Origin: Pardosa pseudoannulata
Taxonomy: Eukaryota > Arthropoda > Arachnida > Araneae > Lycosidae
DNA length: 64,000 nt
Assembly (NCBI GenBank): GCA_032207245.1
Contig: CM063508.1
Coordinates: forward strand, 189,793,796-189,857,795
Direction of reading: 5' to 3'
This document shows, in pieces, positions 23,301-34,899 of this stretch. Below the pieces are notes generated by a model. That model was not told the origin of the DNA. It saw only the letters and a list, made by a program, of their open reading frames with translations, and did not search any database. Position numbers and translations under genes: made by a program. The first letter of the stretch is position 1; each line of letters opens with the position of its first letter.

Positions 23301-23640
23301 TAATTGTCAGGAAGATCCCTATTTAGTAAAAGCTAAAAAACGAGAACATATTTCTAAGATCAAGAATGAAAAACAATGGAATGTTGATAATATACCACAA
23401 TATAAGGAATGAATATGTGGATGGAATAAAAAGGAGATTTAGACAATTCAGTGATATCGAGGAAAAAAAGGATATCAATGATCGCAAAGTTAAAACAACC
23501 TTCATCGAAACTGTTGAGATGAAAGAACAAAATTTAAATAAGGAATAGTTTGATGAAAAATAGTATTGAAGTCAAAAATGATGCTATAAAAACAAAGAGG
23601 AACAAAAAGTAACTGCAAGGAGAAGTTCTGCGAAAGAAAA
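20351..23640. other. no supported gene
   Basis: Mixed composition, with a more GC-rich patch at 21050-21600 that has stops in all frames. A G/C-run patch lies at 21956-22085. A short plus-strand region (23260-23548) has two adjacent charged frames that I do not recognise. Confidence 0.45.
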
Positions 23641-23651
23641 TAGTCTGGTTA

Positions 23652-24713
23652 CACTCAAGAACCAAAACATTATGACCACCTGTCAGTAACGAGTTGGCCC
23701 ACCTTTGGATCGCAATACAGCTTCAACCCGCCTTGGCCACAAGTACTGGGCCGAAGACATATTGTACCAGATGCTTAAACAACGGTTACGCAAATCAGAG
23801 ATATTGCGAATGGGTGGTCTTGGAACTCGGAGCTACCTTCCCATCACATCCAAAATGTGTTCTATCGGATGGAGATCCGGCCAGGACATTCACTGGAATT
23901 CAGCATCGTGTTCCTGGTACCACTCTACCACAATTTTAGCCTTCTGACGCGGGGCGTTGTCATGTTGGAACATTCTATTTTCAGTTGGAAAAACAGAGGC
24001 CATGTAAGGGTGCAACTGGTCCGCAATGATGTTCAGATACCCTGTAGCATTCATGGTCTGTTCTACCACAACCACGGGTCCCAGAGACGCCCAAGAGAAC
24101 GTTCCCCAAAGCATAAACCGACACCACCTACTGTACATTGAGGGAGCGCCTGGAAGACGGCGTATCCTGACACTGCCATCGTCGTGATGGATGACAAATT
24201 GTGATTCACCTGACCAGGCAACTCTCTCGCACTGATCCATGGATCCGGGCGCAGTTGGCGATAACGTTTGGTCAGCAAAGGCACACGAGTGGGACGTTTG
24301 CTGCGTAGCCCCCTATCCAGCAGTGTCCACTGAAGAGTGTGCTCTGATACTATTCTACTTGGCCCTGCTTTGTATTGGGTTGCCACTGCCACCATGCAAG
24401 ACAGTCTCCGAAGACCTTTCTTTCGATAGCGTCCAACACCCTGTCGTGTACTGCTGGTTTCACCGTCATTCATCCACTTTGCATGAGTACTAACAACTGT
24501 AGATCGCGAACCACCCACGAGTCGTGCTGTTCCGAGCCATTACAATCTACCCTCTATCAAAATCGCTTTTCCCATCGCACACGCAGGTAAGTGAAAGAAT
24601 GATTCTTCTGACTCTTCAGCAATACCACTTCTACCTGATCACGTGCTCCCTCTTCATCCCTGCGAGTTCATTGCAAAATGTATCGGTGGTCATAATGATT
24701 TGGTTCTTGAGTG
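23652..24713 (-). mobile_element. Tc1-like transposon, near full length
   Basis: 1062 bp flanked by TA (23650-23651 and 24714-24715). Terminal inverted repeats of about 28 bp: CACTCAAGAACCAAAACATT at the left, and its complement with one change at the right, both followed by ATGACCACC. The length fits an intact Tc1 element, but the transposase is broken. Confidence 0.92.
23700..24518 (-). pseudogene. Tc1-like transposase, broken
   Basis: Reading on the minus strand, a first part (24518 down to about 24230) has RGLRSKRPTRVPLLTKRYRQLR, the region linking the DNA-binding and catalytic domains. The second part (24240-23890) has the catalytic-core pieces WSGESQF and QHDNAPR, the second carrying the second acidic residue of the DDE triad. 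The rest runs through 23890-23700 (PDL-like, then IRNISDLR-type tail). The frame changes near 24230 and stops occur after 23890, so no active enzyme. The Tc1 transposase binds the TIRs and moves the element by cut and paste into TA. Confidence 0.88.
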
Positions 24714-25480
24714 TATATATATATATATATTATGAAGCAATTGGAACACCTAAGAGAGAATTTTGAAAAAAATAAAAAGTTTCCATTTCTGCTTTATACG
24801 TTTAAAAAATAATAAATATGCCATGGAGAGTGTGACAGTTATTTTACCAGCTGTTCAGAACTATTCATTTTTCAGCTTATATATAAGATTCACTAAAAAA
24901 AAATTATGATAGAAAAGGTTGGATGTTTAATATATGCGTTGTTTTCAACGTTAAATAAAATTAGTAGATTTTTTTCAAAAAACATGTTACGGGTGTTCCG
25001 AAAACTGTTAATAAATCTTACATTAAAATAACTGTTCTGAACAGTAAATAAACATGTTTGTAAGAGTTAAATTAATTTATTTATTCTAGTGAATGTCTCT
25101 GTCGTTTAAGAGCTTTAATCGTGACATGAAACACATTGCAAGCAATTTTATGTTCAAGTAATGTACCGTTTCTTGAATGTCTTCGACAGTCTTTCATTTT
25201 TAATGAATGCACTAAGGATTTATTATGAAAGACGTCAGCTGTGCACCGATCCATTTTTATAGCATATTTCGGTGTAAGATTATCTGCCACTTTTTGATGA
25301 CCGTGTGGTCTTCTATATTTCGATTTTTCTCCCATTTGCTCACGTGCGGTGCTGCATTGGCGCATAGTGAGCTAGACAAAATGCTGAGGAGCTTTTCAAC
25401 TGGGGTGTACGAATTCTTCGTAAACGATTCGGGAAAGACCCAGGTGCCTTTTTCTGCCTATATCATCGCAAGATGAGGAC
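24714..25480. other. spacer after the Tc1 element, no recognised gene
   Basis: A short TA run at 24714-24730. The minus frame 25081-25365 (94 codons, basic) has no recognisable domain. The region just precedes the LINE gag remnant. Confidence 0.45.
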
Positions 25481-25489
25481 CAAGTCGTG

Positions 25490-26550
25490 TATTGATGCAG
25501 TTGATAATGGCGACCCACGGGGTGAGGTTTTTCTTTTTCAAACCCAGGATAGGAAAAAGCGTAAGGGGAAAAGTAGAACACCCCAACGATATGTCCCTTC
25601 GGAAATTTCTAATACTGATGAGCAAATTAATATCATCTTAGAAAAAAAAACCTTCTCTCTATGCTGCTAATGATAATTCCTCAAGAATTCCGAAAATCAA
25701 GTTAAAAGCGATAAATATTAAAAATCCAGATAACTGCCTAAAACTCCTAAACAACCGCTCTAATTTTGATTAAAATATTAAATTCCAAGTCAAGCTAAGT
25801 AATAATTTTCACAGGATTTTCACTGATAGTGATTTCGCCTGAAATAAAATTATGAACTGCATTTAAATGATATTGAAGTTTTTTCATACGCAAATGACTT
25901 TGTGAAACCTTTCAAAGTTGTAATAAAAGGTCTGCCGCTACACTATCCTATTGAAGATATTTTTGAAGAATTAATTCATCAAAATTTATTATAATATCTC
26001 AATTTATTAGTAGAAAAGACAAGAAATTATTGCCTATCTTACCCAAACTTAAAGAATTTTAAAATTCTAGAAGTTAAAAATCTTAAATACTTTATGATTA
26101 AAACTGAAAAATACCGTACCCCCCAATGCCATCAGTGCCAAAATTTCTACCATAACAGCACTAATTGTTGGATGTCCCTGATGTGCCGAAAACCATCTAA
26201 CTAGCGACGTGCCCCACACACGTGGTATATCAGATTTTATAAAGTGCTGCAACGAAAAGCACAAAGAGTTATAAAGTTTCTCAGACTCAACAATAGTTAA
26301 AAAATGTTTGCTCCAGCTGTTTTTAAAGGAAAGAAAACTTGTGCTTCAACTTTAAAAAATGATGCCTCCCCCCCAATCTGAATAGCAATAATGTTAGTTC
26401 CAAAAAAGACTCTCCAAATAAAAATTAAAAAATGTAGCTATCCCTCTTAAGGAATTAGTTCAACTTGGAAAAATGATTAATGAAATTAAAAACTTAATAG
26501 GTTTTTCGGACCTCATCAGTAAATTAAAAGAATTATGCAGCACATTTAAT
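25490..26550 (+). pseudogene. non-LTR retrotransposon ORF1 (gag-like, PRE_C2HC type), decayed
   Basis: Pieces in shifting frames spell the nucleic-acid-binding protein of Jockey/X-element-type LINEs. A basic N-terminal segment (KKRKGKSRTPQRYVPSEI, about 25550-25610). IKNPDNCLKLLNN about 25718-25756. YANDFVKPFKVVIKGLPLHY about 25887-25946. Then ILEVKNLKYFMIKTEKYRTPQ followed by zinc-knuckle pairs CHQC...H...C and a second CRKP-containing motif (26070-26200). Several stops and frame changes. ORF1 proteins coat the LINE RNA. ORF2 of this copy is not visible downstream. Confidence 0.75.
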
Positions 26551-27225
26551 CTGACCTGAATGATCTCTTATTTTGGGATTTTGTTCAAAACTGTCCTTAT
26601 CACCACACCACCGCCAGTTTTTTTTTTTTTTTTTTATCTTTTCCTGCTTGGCAACGTCCTAAAGCTCTTCTCGCTGTGTTTCGATTTTTCTCTGATCACT
26701 CTTTGCAAGTCTCGCATCCCCCATAGGAATGTCCTGTGGGTGACTGGAACCTTTCTCGAATGCTTCTCATTAAACCAGAATAGAAAGGGGTAATCGCTCC
26801 ACTATCTTGCCGAGCCCACCCTGGTGAAAGTGCGGCGCCTGATACCGCGTTAATCGGGATCAGTGGTGCGTAACTCGCTCTTTCCGTCAGCTATTTTTGC
26901 CGAACAACGGAAGAGGGATTGGTTACACAGGAATGGCCACAAAAAACTGACGCGTTTTCGAATTTCTTAAATGGCAGGATTTTATGTGTGTAAAAGGATT
27001 TCTTGACTTCATAAAGTACCTCTATCTGTTTTAGACATTTTTGCCGCTCGTACAGAAGCACAACCTAAAATATACAAATGAAATCATAGCTTGTGAAATG
27101 AATCAGAGTTCATGAATTATTTTACAAGCAATGAATATATAGTATGCTTCTATAGCTTCGATTCAGCCATACAACTCTTTCATAATCATTCGATGCAACC
27201 TCATTTCATTACCAATCTATCAACT
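26551..27225. other. no recognised gene; GC-richer patch
   Basis: 26790-26960 is noticeably more GC-rich than its surroundings (CGAGCCCACCCTGG, GCGGCGCCTGATACCGCG) and may be the tail of a repeat. A T-run lies at 26617-26636. No domain was found. Confidence 0.4.
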
Positions 27226-27228
27226 CTT

Positions 27229-27300
27229 GCTTTGGTTTGGTGTACTGTCTTGCAGCTCATCAGACATGGACCTACTACTTAATGTGGTACCTTTTCAAAT
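27229..27300 (+). repeat. SINE-like dispersed repeat, diverged plus-strand copy
   Basis: TTTGGTTTGGTGTACTGTC...GGACCTACTACTTAATG follows the same order as the family consensus (TTGGTTTGGAATGCTACGG...GGGACCTACTGCTTAAAGC). Confidence 0.45.
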
Positions 27301-27937
27301 TTGACTTTTACCTGGGCCAACCCCGGTCATGGCTGACCTCGGAGTGTGCTGGTACCGACACAAGATGGAGCCACCATTACTACCTTCAGGACTACTTCTC
27401 TCAACAGTCTTAAAAAAAAAAAAAAAACAAGATTAAGTCAACTGAAAACCATTCCGGGTGCCCCCTCTAAATACCGAAACTTTCATTTTTGTTCGTGAGT
27501 TTATTCTAATTTGCCAATTAAAATCCGAGACAGAAGAAAGAAGACACTTCGTCATTTTGACATTCGAAATTTTTATTCACCGATGATTTGCTTTTAAACG
27601 CAGCGTTTGTTATTTAAATTTAAAAAAATGGTAGATTTTATTAAATCCGATACAATACTCGTTAAAAGAGGTATGGATGTTATTAACAATTGAGGATCGA
27701 TTATCTTCTTTCCTAAATACTGTAAATTTTTGAACCTAGAAATATATTTATAATGAGGTTGATCTTGAATGCATTTCTACTTAAATTTTTAGTTTAAATT
27801 ACTGTAATAGCATATATATAATAATATATATTTAATATATTATACTTTTATAATATATGTTTTTATTAAATATCCGTAATTATTAGTATTATTATACTTT
27901 GTTTTAAGTAATTATTTTAAATTTAACAGTTAATTTC

Positions 27938-28134
27938 ATGGAAGGACAGCTCAAACTTCAGAGACCACCCATTCGCAATATCTCGGATTTGCGTCACCGT
28001 TGCTTCAACATCCGGTACAATCTGTCTCCTGCCATCTACCGAGGACTTGTGGCATCCATGCCAAGCCGTGTTGCGCGTCAAAGGTGGGCCAACTCCTTCT
28101 TGGCAGGTGATCATAATATTTGGGCTTTTGAGTG
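27938..28134 (+). pseudogene. Tc1-like transposase C-terminus with 3' TIR
   Basis: The frame has RPPIRNISDLRHRCFNI and YRGLVASMPSRV, matching the C-terminal tail region of the Tc1 element at 23652-24713 (same IRNISDLR block, there on the opposite strand). It ends with ATCATAATATTTGGGCTTTTGAGTG and TA, a diverged version of that TIR. The 5' part is missing. A related but distinct Tc1 copy. Confidence 0.82.
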
Positions 28135-28837
28135 TAGCTACGTCTCGAAACCGATCATTTTAGTTAGCATCAAGAAAAGATCATTTTATTGAAATGCTGA
28201 AATAGGTTTTGAGAAATCTTGCGTACAGCATTAAAAGTTAAAAAAAATATTTAAAATATTATGTTCTTTCTAGAAAAAGTAATAAAAAGTAGTTGAATGT
28301 GTAATGGCCGTTCATTGTGGAAATGTTTTCCCCTAACACTGGCATGGTTGGGATGCAGCGAATATTTGGTGGAGAAATATGTCGATATTCGGAAACCGAT
28401 AATTATTATTTTTTTCCCAATATTTCCAAACTATGTAAGTGGATGGAAATCGTTCAGCATGAATTCCAATTATTTTTTCCCCGCATTCAAGAATTATTTG
28501 AAAAACCTAGCTGAAGTGCGGACTTTCTTCCCGTTTTGGTGCTGTGACAGAAAGAGCGGAAAGCCCGAAGTGGAATATTTCTGTTAGCTCTATTCTCAAT
28601 GTCCCAAATACTTAGTTTTTGGAAGTACTCTCAGCTGAATCGTAATGTTTGGATAGGAAAGCCGTTCAAAGTTTGTCTCCAGGTATAAATGGAAGACGGT
28701 AGTTCGTACTTTTATTCTCTCCCCCCCCCTGTGAAAATAATTTTACGCTGGCCTAGTGTTTGAGAAAGAAGAAATTTAAACCCATTAAAAACACATAGAC
28801 ACATATATCTTGATTAAATGATTTTTATACGATTAAA

Positions 28838-31780
28838 TAAATGCCTAAGGAATACAACTGGAATCATTTGTAGATATCGAAGACTGCTCTCGAGTCGGCG
28901 CTGGCGACGATTTTTCTCAAAAGGACGATCTATCCCGGAAGCCGCGGATGCCAGCAGCGTTCACCTTCTACTCTCCTCTGATCACAACCCTGTCCTCTAA
29001 AAAATCAGACTGCCTCGCGGAGAAGAAACAGGGACTCCAGAACGACGGGGGCTCCCCGAACCAATGGACTCTTCAATTGGTAGGGAGAAGCCCGAAGTTT
29101 TTTTCTAGTTCAAACCGGTCCTGTTCTGGTATGTCTAAGGAATACAACTGGAATCATCTGTAGATATCGAGTCGGCGCTGGCCCTAAAAACAATATGGCG
29201 ACGATTTTTCTCAAAAGGACGATCTATCCCGGAAGCCGCGGATGCCAGCAGCGTTCACCTTCTACTCTCCTCTGATCACAACCCTGTCCTCTAAAAAATC
29301 AGACTGCCTCGCGGAGAAGAAACAGGGACTCCAGAACGACGGGGGCTCCCCGAACCAATGGACTCTTCAATTGGTAGGGAGAAGCCCGAAGTTTTTTTCT
29401 AGTTCAAACCGGTCCTGTTCTGGTATGTCTAAGGAATACAACTGGAATCATCTGTAGATATCGAGTCGGCGCTGGCCCTAAAAACAATATGGCGACGATT
29501 TTTCTCAAAAGGACGATCTATCCCGGAAGCCGCGGATGCCAGCAGCGTTCCTTCTACTCTCCTCTGATCACAACCCTGTCCTCTAAAAAATCAGACTGCC
29601 TCGCGGAGAAGAAACAGGGACTCCAGAACGACGGGGGCTCCCCGAACCAATGGACTCTTCAATTGGTAGGGAGAAGCCCGAAGTTTTTTTCTAGTTCAAA
29701 CCGGTCCTGTTCTGGTATGTCTAAGGAATACAACTGGAATCATCTGTAGATATCGAGTCGGCGCTGGCCCTAAAAACAATATGGCGACGATTTTTCTCAA
29801 AAGGACGATCTATCCCGGAAGCCGCGGATGCCAGCAGCGTTCACCTTCTACTCTCCTCTGATCACAACCCTGTCCTCTAAAAAATCAGACTGCCTCGCGG
29901 AGAAGAAACAGGGACTCCAGAACGACGGGGGCTCCCCGAACCAATGGACTCTTCAATTGGTAGGGAGAAGCCCGAAGTTTTTTTCTAGTTCAAACCGGTC
30001 CTGTTCTGGTATGTCTAAGGAATACAACTGGAATCATCTGTAGATATCGAGTCGGCGCTGGCCCTAAAAACAATATGGCGACGATTTTTCTCAAAAGGAC
30101 GATCTATCCCGGAAGCCGCGGATGCCAGCAGCGTTCACCTTCTACTCTCCTCTGATCACAACCCTGTCCTCTAAAAAATCAGACTGCCTCGCGGAGAAGA
30201 AACAGGGACTCCAGAACGACGGGGGCTCCCCGAACCAATGGACTCTTCAATTGGTAGGGAGAAGCCCGAAGTTTTTTTCTAGTTCAAACCGGTCCTGTTC
30301 TGGTATGTCTAAGGAATACAACTGGAATCATCTGTAGATATCGAGTCGGCGCTGGCCCTAAAAACAATATGGCGACGATTTTTCTCAAAAGGACGATCTA
30401 TCCCGGAAGCCGCGGATGCCAGCAGCGTTCACCTTCTACTCTCCTCTGATCACAACCCTGTCCTCTAAAAAATCAGACTGCCTCGCGGAGAAGAAACAGG
30501 GACTCCAGAACGACGGGGGCTCCCCGAACCAATGGACTCTTCAATTGGTAGGGAGAAGCCCGAAGTTTTTTTCTAGTTCAAACCGGTCCTGTTCTGGTAT
30601 GTCTAAGGAATACAACTGGAATCATCTGTAGATATCGAGTCGGCGCTGGCCCTAAAAACAATATGGCGACGATTTTTCTCAAAAGGACGATCTATCCCGG
30701 AAGCCGCGGATGCCAGCAGCGTTCACCTTCTACTCTCCTCTGATCACAACCCTGTCCTCTAAAAAATCAGACTGCCTCGCGGAGAAGAAACAGGGACTCC
30801 AGAACGACGGGGGCTCCCCGAACCAATGGACTCTTCAATTGGTAGGGAGAAGCCCGAAGTTTTTTTCTAGTTCAAACCGGTCCTGTTCTGGTATGTCTAA
30901 GGAATACAACTGGAATCATCTGTAGATATCGAGTCGGCGCTGGCCCTAAAAACAATATGGCGACGATTTTTCTCAAAAGGACGATCTATCCCGGAAGCCG
31001 CGGATGCCAGCAGCGTTCACCTTCTACTCTCCTCTGATCACAACCCTGTCCTCTAAAAAATCAGACTGCCTCGCGGAGAAGAAACAGGGACTCCAGAACG
31101 ACGGGGGCTCCCCGAACCAATGGACTCTTCAATTGGTAGGGAGAAGCCCGAAGTTTTTTTCTAGTTCAAACCGGTCCTGTTCTGGTATGTCTAAGGAATA
31201 CAACTGGAATCATCTGTAGATATCGAGTCGGCGCTGGCCCTAAAAACAATATGGCGACGATTTTTCTCAAAAGGACGATCTATCCCGGAAGCCGCGGATG
31301 CCAGCAGCGTTCACCTTCTACTCTCCTCTGATCACAACCCTGTCCTCTAAAAAATCAGACTGCCTCGCGGAGAAGAAACAGGGACTCCAGAACGACGGGG
31401 GCTCCCCGAACCAATGGACTCTTCAATTGGTAGGGAGAAGCCCGAAGTTTTTTTCTAGTTCAAACCGGTCCTGTTCTGGTATGTCTAAGGAATACAACTG
31501 GAATCATCTGTAGATATCGAGTCGGCGCTGGCCCTAAAAACAATATGGCGACGATTTTTCTCAAAAGGACGATCTATCCCGGAAGCCGCGGATGCCAGCA
31601 GCGTTCACCTTCTACTCTCCTCTGATCACAACCCTGTCCTCTAAAAAATCAGACTGCCTCGCGGAGAAGAAACAGGGACTCCAGAACGACGGGGGCTCCC
31701 CGAACCAATGGACTCTTCAATTGGTAGGGAGAAGCCCGAAGTTTTTTTCTAGTTCAAACCGGTCCTGTTCTGGTATGTCT
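28838..31780 (+). repeat. tandem array of a 294 bp unit, 10 copies
   Basis: The same point in the unit recurs at 28948, 29242, then 29828, 30122, 30416, 30710, 31004, 31298 and 31592, i.e. every 294 bp; one intervening unit is 292 bp because it lacks CA in GCGTTCACCTTC (near 29548). Units look identical apart from that deletion and the first unit, which has TTTGTAG instead of TCTGTAG, an extra AGACTGCTCTCGA-like piece and no CCCTAAAAACAATATGG. The array ends at GGTATGTCT before unrelated TTGACTCACGG. Each unit is far more GC-rich than the flanks and holds ACCAAT...ATTGGT inverted arms and GTTCAAACC, which fits a pol III B-box. The shared 71-codon frame ends in TAG in each unit, so it is not a repeat protein. 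Confidence 0.95.
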
Positions 31781-32093
31781 TTGACTCACGGGAAGAGGTA
31801 AAAAAAAAGAGCCGAACCGTATTGTTACACCCCCTACCTCTTAAGACTGTTTTCGTGCTCGTCGGTATAAAGGAGTGCAGACGATGCTTTTCTTACGTAA
31901 ATGCTTCATTTTATTTTTTATTAAGTACTGCTTACGTTTTTATGAAGCACACTCACATTACTAGACTCGACTGTACGTTATAGTTTTTCAAGCTGTCAAT
32001 TTCTCCAATACATAGAGATACTTTAACGCGAGCCATTGGTCGCTTTTTCTCGGAACTTTTAAAAAAAATATTTATTCCTTACAACATAGAATC
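31781..32093. other. spacer after the tandem array
   Basis: Contains A-run 31800-31808 and AT-rich DNA; no gene seen. Confidence 0.5.
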
Positions 32094-32204
32094 CCACTGT
32101 GGCATGGATGTTCGTAGCCGTTCGGAATCTGATTTAAGCTGTAGGTCCCGGTCTCATTAGCCCTCGTGTTGCAAAAAGTAGACCGTAGCACTGCAAACCA
32201 AAAT
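32094..32204 (-). repeat. SINE-like dispersed repeat, best-preserved copy
   Basis: Reads on the minus strand from TTTTGGTTTGCAGTGCTACGG through GGCTAATGAGACCGGGACCT and AGATTCCGAA to ACATCCATGCCACAGTGG. The order and spacing match the other copies in the window. There is no clear tRNA-like A/B box, so the SINE assignment is inference. Confidence 0.65.
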
Positions 32205-32599
32205 CCTTACAACATAATCTCATGAGTTAAGGATAATTTTCCGATGCATCTCACTTTAACTTCCAGTCACCGTGACTGAAAGTTATATGCAAATTGCCTA
32301 CCGCATGTATATATTTAAACCTTGTTGAATGGGGCATCCCTAACTTATGCTGTTCAATAACCTGGCCTAATTTGCAAGCGTTATTTTTATGCAATAAGTC
32401 TATGCATGTCTTGTTTTTTTCATTAATAAAATTTTAATTAAAAGCATTCGAAGTGAAACTCTTATGAAGAGCGAATACTTCATCAATCCACTGACGCCTC
32501 TGCAAATTCTTAAAAGTTTCGAAAAATTACGTATGACTTTTGACTAATTTATCATCATATCGATTATGGGCAGCAAGTGTATGCAGTGGTGAAGTTTAG

Positions 32600-33290
32600 T
32601 TAAAATATCTTCGAAGCTATTTGACGGTGGGCCTGTAGACGTTTGAAAGAATTAAAAATGGAAGTTGTTGAATGCCGGCAACTACGCAACTTGGCGTGAT
32701 GATATGAAAGTGCTACTAATGAAACAGAATTGTTGGCGTATCGTGTCAAAGATAGAAGCTGCACCTGCTTGAGGTGAAGTTGAAATATCAGCAAATTAAG
32801 AAGTTTCCACTAACGAGCAGATAAGGCTTATGGGTTAATATATTTAAACATTGCCAAAGAATATCGAAGTGTTATTTCTGATACTGTGATCCAGTAAGTG
32901 CGTGGGAACTTTTAAAAAAGCATTTCCGACCTGATTCTCGTGTCCGTGTGAATGGCATCACCGACGAATTTTTCTCCTACAAAATCAACCTATGGGAGGA
33001 AATGGGTGTGTACGCGGCAAGAATCAGAAATCGCAAATGAATTGAGGGATGCTGGAAAACCCATAGATAACTGGTCGTCTCATTCGTCTCCTTGCTCCTG
33101 AATTTAACGGCATTGTACAATCAATCTACCGTTGGAAAGATGAGGATTTCACTTTTGATAAAATTCGGGCTGAATCAACTGCTGAAGAATCTAGATTGAA
33201 ACAATCCAATAAAGATCAAGAAAACATCGCTTTTTCTTCAAGTTTGAAATATGTTAAAGGGAAACAAGCCGAGAACTGAGAATAAAAAGA
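32600..33290 (+). pseudogene. Copia gag remnant
   Basis: In broken frames: SAWELLKKHFRPDSRV (about 32890-32940), and a segment equivalent to FNGIVQSIYRWKDEDFTFDKIRAES (33095-33178), the two conserved blocks of Copia gag (UBN2 type). Many stops. Confidence 0.75.
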
Positions 33291-33577
33291 TTTTTTTAAA
33301 TCATCCACCTAAGCCGGAATCGTGTTTTATCACCAAATCGTGCTTAAGTCAAGACAGCGACGATACATCTTGGGTATTGGACACAGCAACAAGCTCGTAT
33401 TTCTGTGGTAACAAGATTCTCCTAAAGCCTATAAAAAACACTTCTGTTGCCATTGGTGAGGTCTCGTGTAAAGTAGAAGGAACTGGAACTGTCAGGAGGA
33501 TTTTTGAAAACAAGGGTGAGTCAGAAGTTGGTAATCTTTTTAATGTACTGTACTCTCCCAAATTAAGGCGTAATTGA
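33251..33577 (+). pseudogene. Copia protease region
   Basis: Open for 108 codons. WVLDTATSSYFC carries the Copia protease active-site context (W-x-LDTGAS-x-H in active elements); here DTA replaces DTG, which would probably inactivate it. Followed by GTVRR and the VLYSPKLRRN block typical of the protease/GAG-pre-integrase boundary. Confidence 0.8.
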
Positions 33578-33729
33578 ATGTCAGGTTCTTTAATTGACAA
33601 AAGCAGGTTCAACATTTAGATGTAGGAAAGGACAAATTACTGTATATGCTGAAGATGGTCGGAAACTATCTGTAGCTAAAAAAGAATAATGGCTTTTATT
33701 TAAATCCCTAGTATGAGACCATTAAACCT

Positions 33730-34350
33730 TTGCAGTTAAAAGAACATAAAGGTAAAAATCCTATTGTAATTAAGTCCTGTAATATAAAATTCAAAGATTC
33801 TAAGTCCAATGAACAAAATTTTTCTACTTCGAATCTAAACAATTTAGAAATTTGGCATAACAGACTTTGTCATATAAATACGAGATACATTGTTCGAACG
33901 AGTAAAACATAAATCTGTAAATGGCTTACCTGGTTTGCGACAAGAAGTTTAAATTGTAAATCATGTAAAATTGATAAATCTCTAAGAAAATCTTATGAAC
34001 CGATAGGTAAAATTAGGTCACAAAACCCCTAGAATTACTACATTTAGACCTATTTGGTCCCATTTCCAATATATCTATCGTTATTTCTTAAGTATCATTG
34101 ATGATTTTTCGCGTAAAGTAACTATCTATCCAATAAAAGAAAAATGGTGAAGTTCTTAATATCTTCTTGTTATCAAAAAACGGGTCGAAAATTTTTAAAT
34201 ACTAAAATCTCAAACTTAGACTGATAATGGTCTCGAATTCTGTAGTACAGAATTTGAAAGATTTTTAAATCAACAGGACTTAAAACATGAAAGAACAAAT
34301 GTCTATTAGCCACGACAAAATAGCGTAGCAGAATGCTACAAATACTGCAA
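33730..34350 (+). pseudogene. Copia GAG-pre-integrase and integrase core
   Basis: EIWHNRLCHINTRYI (about 33847-33890) is the zinc-binding H-x-x-x-x-H segment. LDLFGPISNIS and SIIDDFSRKV (34046-34122) hold the first catalytic aspartate, and TDNGLEFCSTEFERFL (34220-34266) the second. Stops and frame changes throughout. Confidence 0.85.
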
Positions 34351-34899
34351 TGGACGCTGTAAAAGTTATGCTAAATTCCAGCGGATTAAGTAATGGATTT
34401 TGGGGGAAGCCTTGTTATGTCATACTTATGTTTGGAATCTGGTATGATATTGAAAGCAAACCTGAACCCCTTTGGAACATTAAAACATCTCAGAATTTTT
34501 GGAACTAAGGCCTATTTGCACGTTCCTAAACAATAACTTAAAAAGTTGGATATGAGAGCTAAAATGGGTGTTATGTTAGGGTATGCATTTAAAAACTCGT
34601 GGTTATTGTATATGGTTTCCGACAGAAAGGAAAACTGTTAAGACCATAAATGTTTCTGTTACTACATAGTCAGTGGAGCGAAACGGGTCCCCAAACTTCA
34701 AAACAATCGAACTTTCGTCTGATTCAGAAAGCGAGTCGGAAACCGTAAAATCTGAAATTTCCGAAGAAGGGGAGGGAATACCGGAAAGCTCCTAGTAAAA
34801 ATATTGTTTTGTAAAGATGGACTGATAATTAGAGGTGTAAAAGCGCGTTTTCGATCTAATACAGATGTTGAAAATCAGTGTAATTTAAAATTTGACATC

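Noticed and set aside
28838..31780. CRISPR-like or rDNA array
   Set aside because: Units are contiguous without spacers, the genome is eukaryotic, and the unit does not resemble 5S rRNA or a tRNA.
28948..31801. Nine or ten identical ~71-codon proteins
   Set aside because: They are one chance frame in the 294 bp unit, each ending in TAG, with no sign of a start context or domain.
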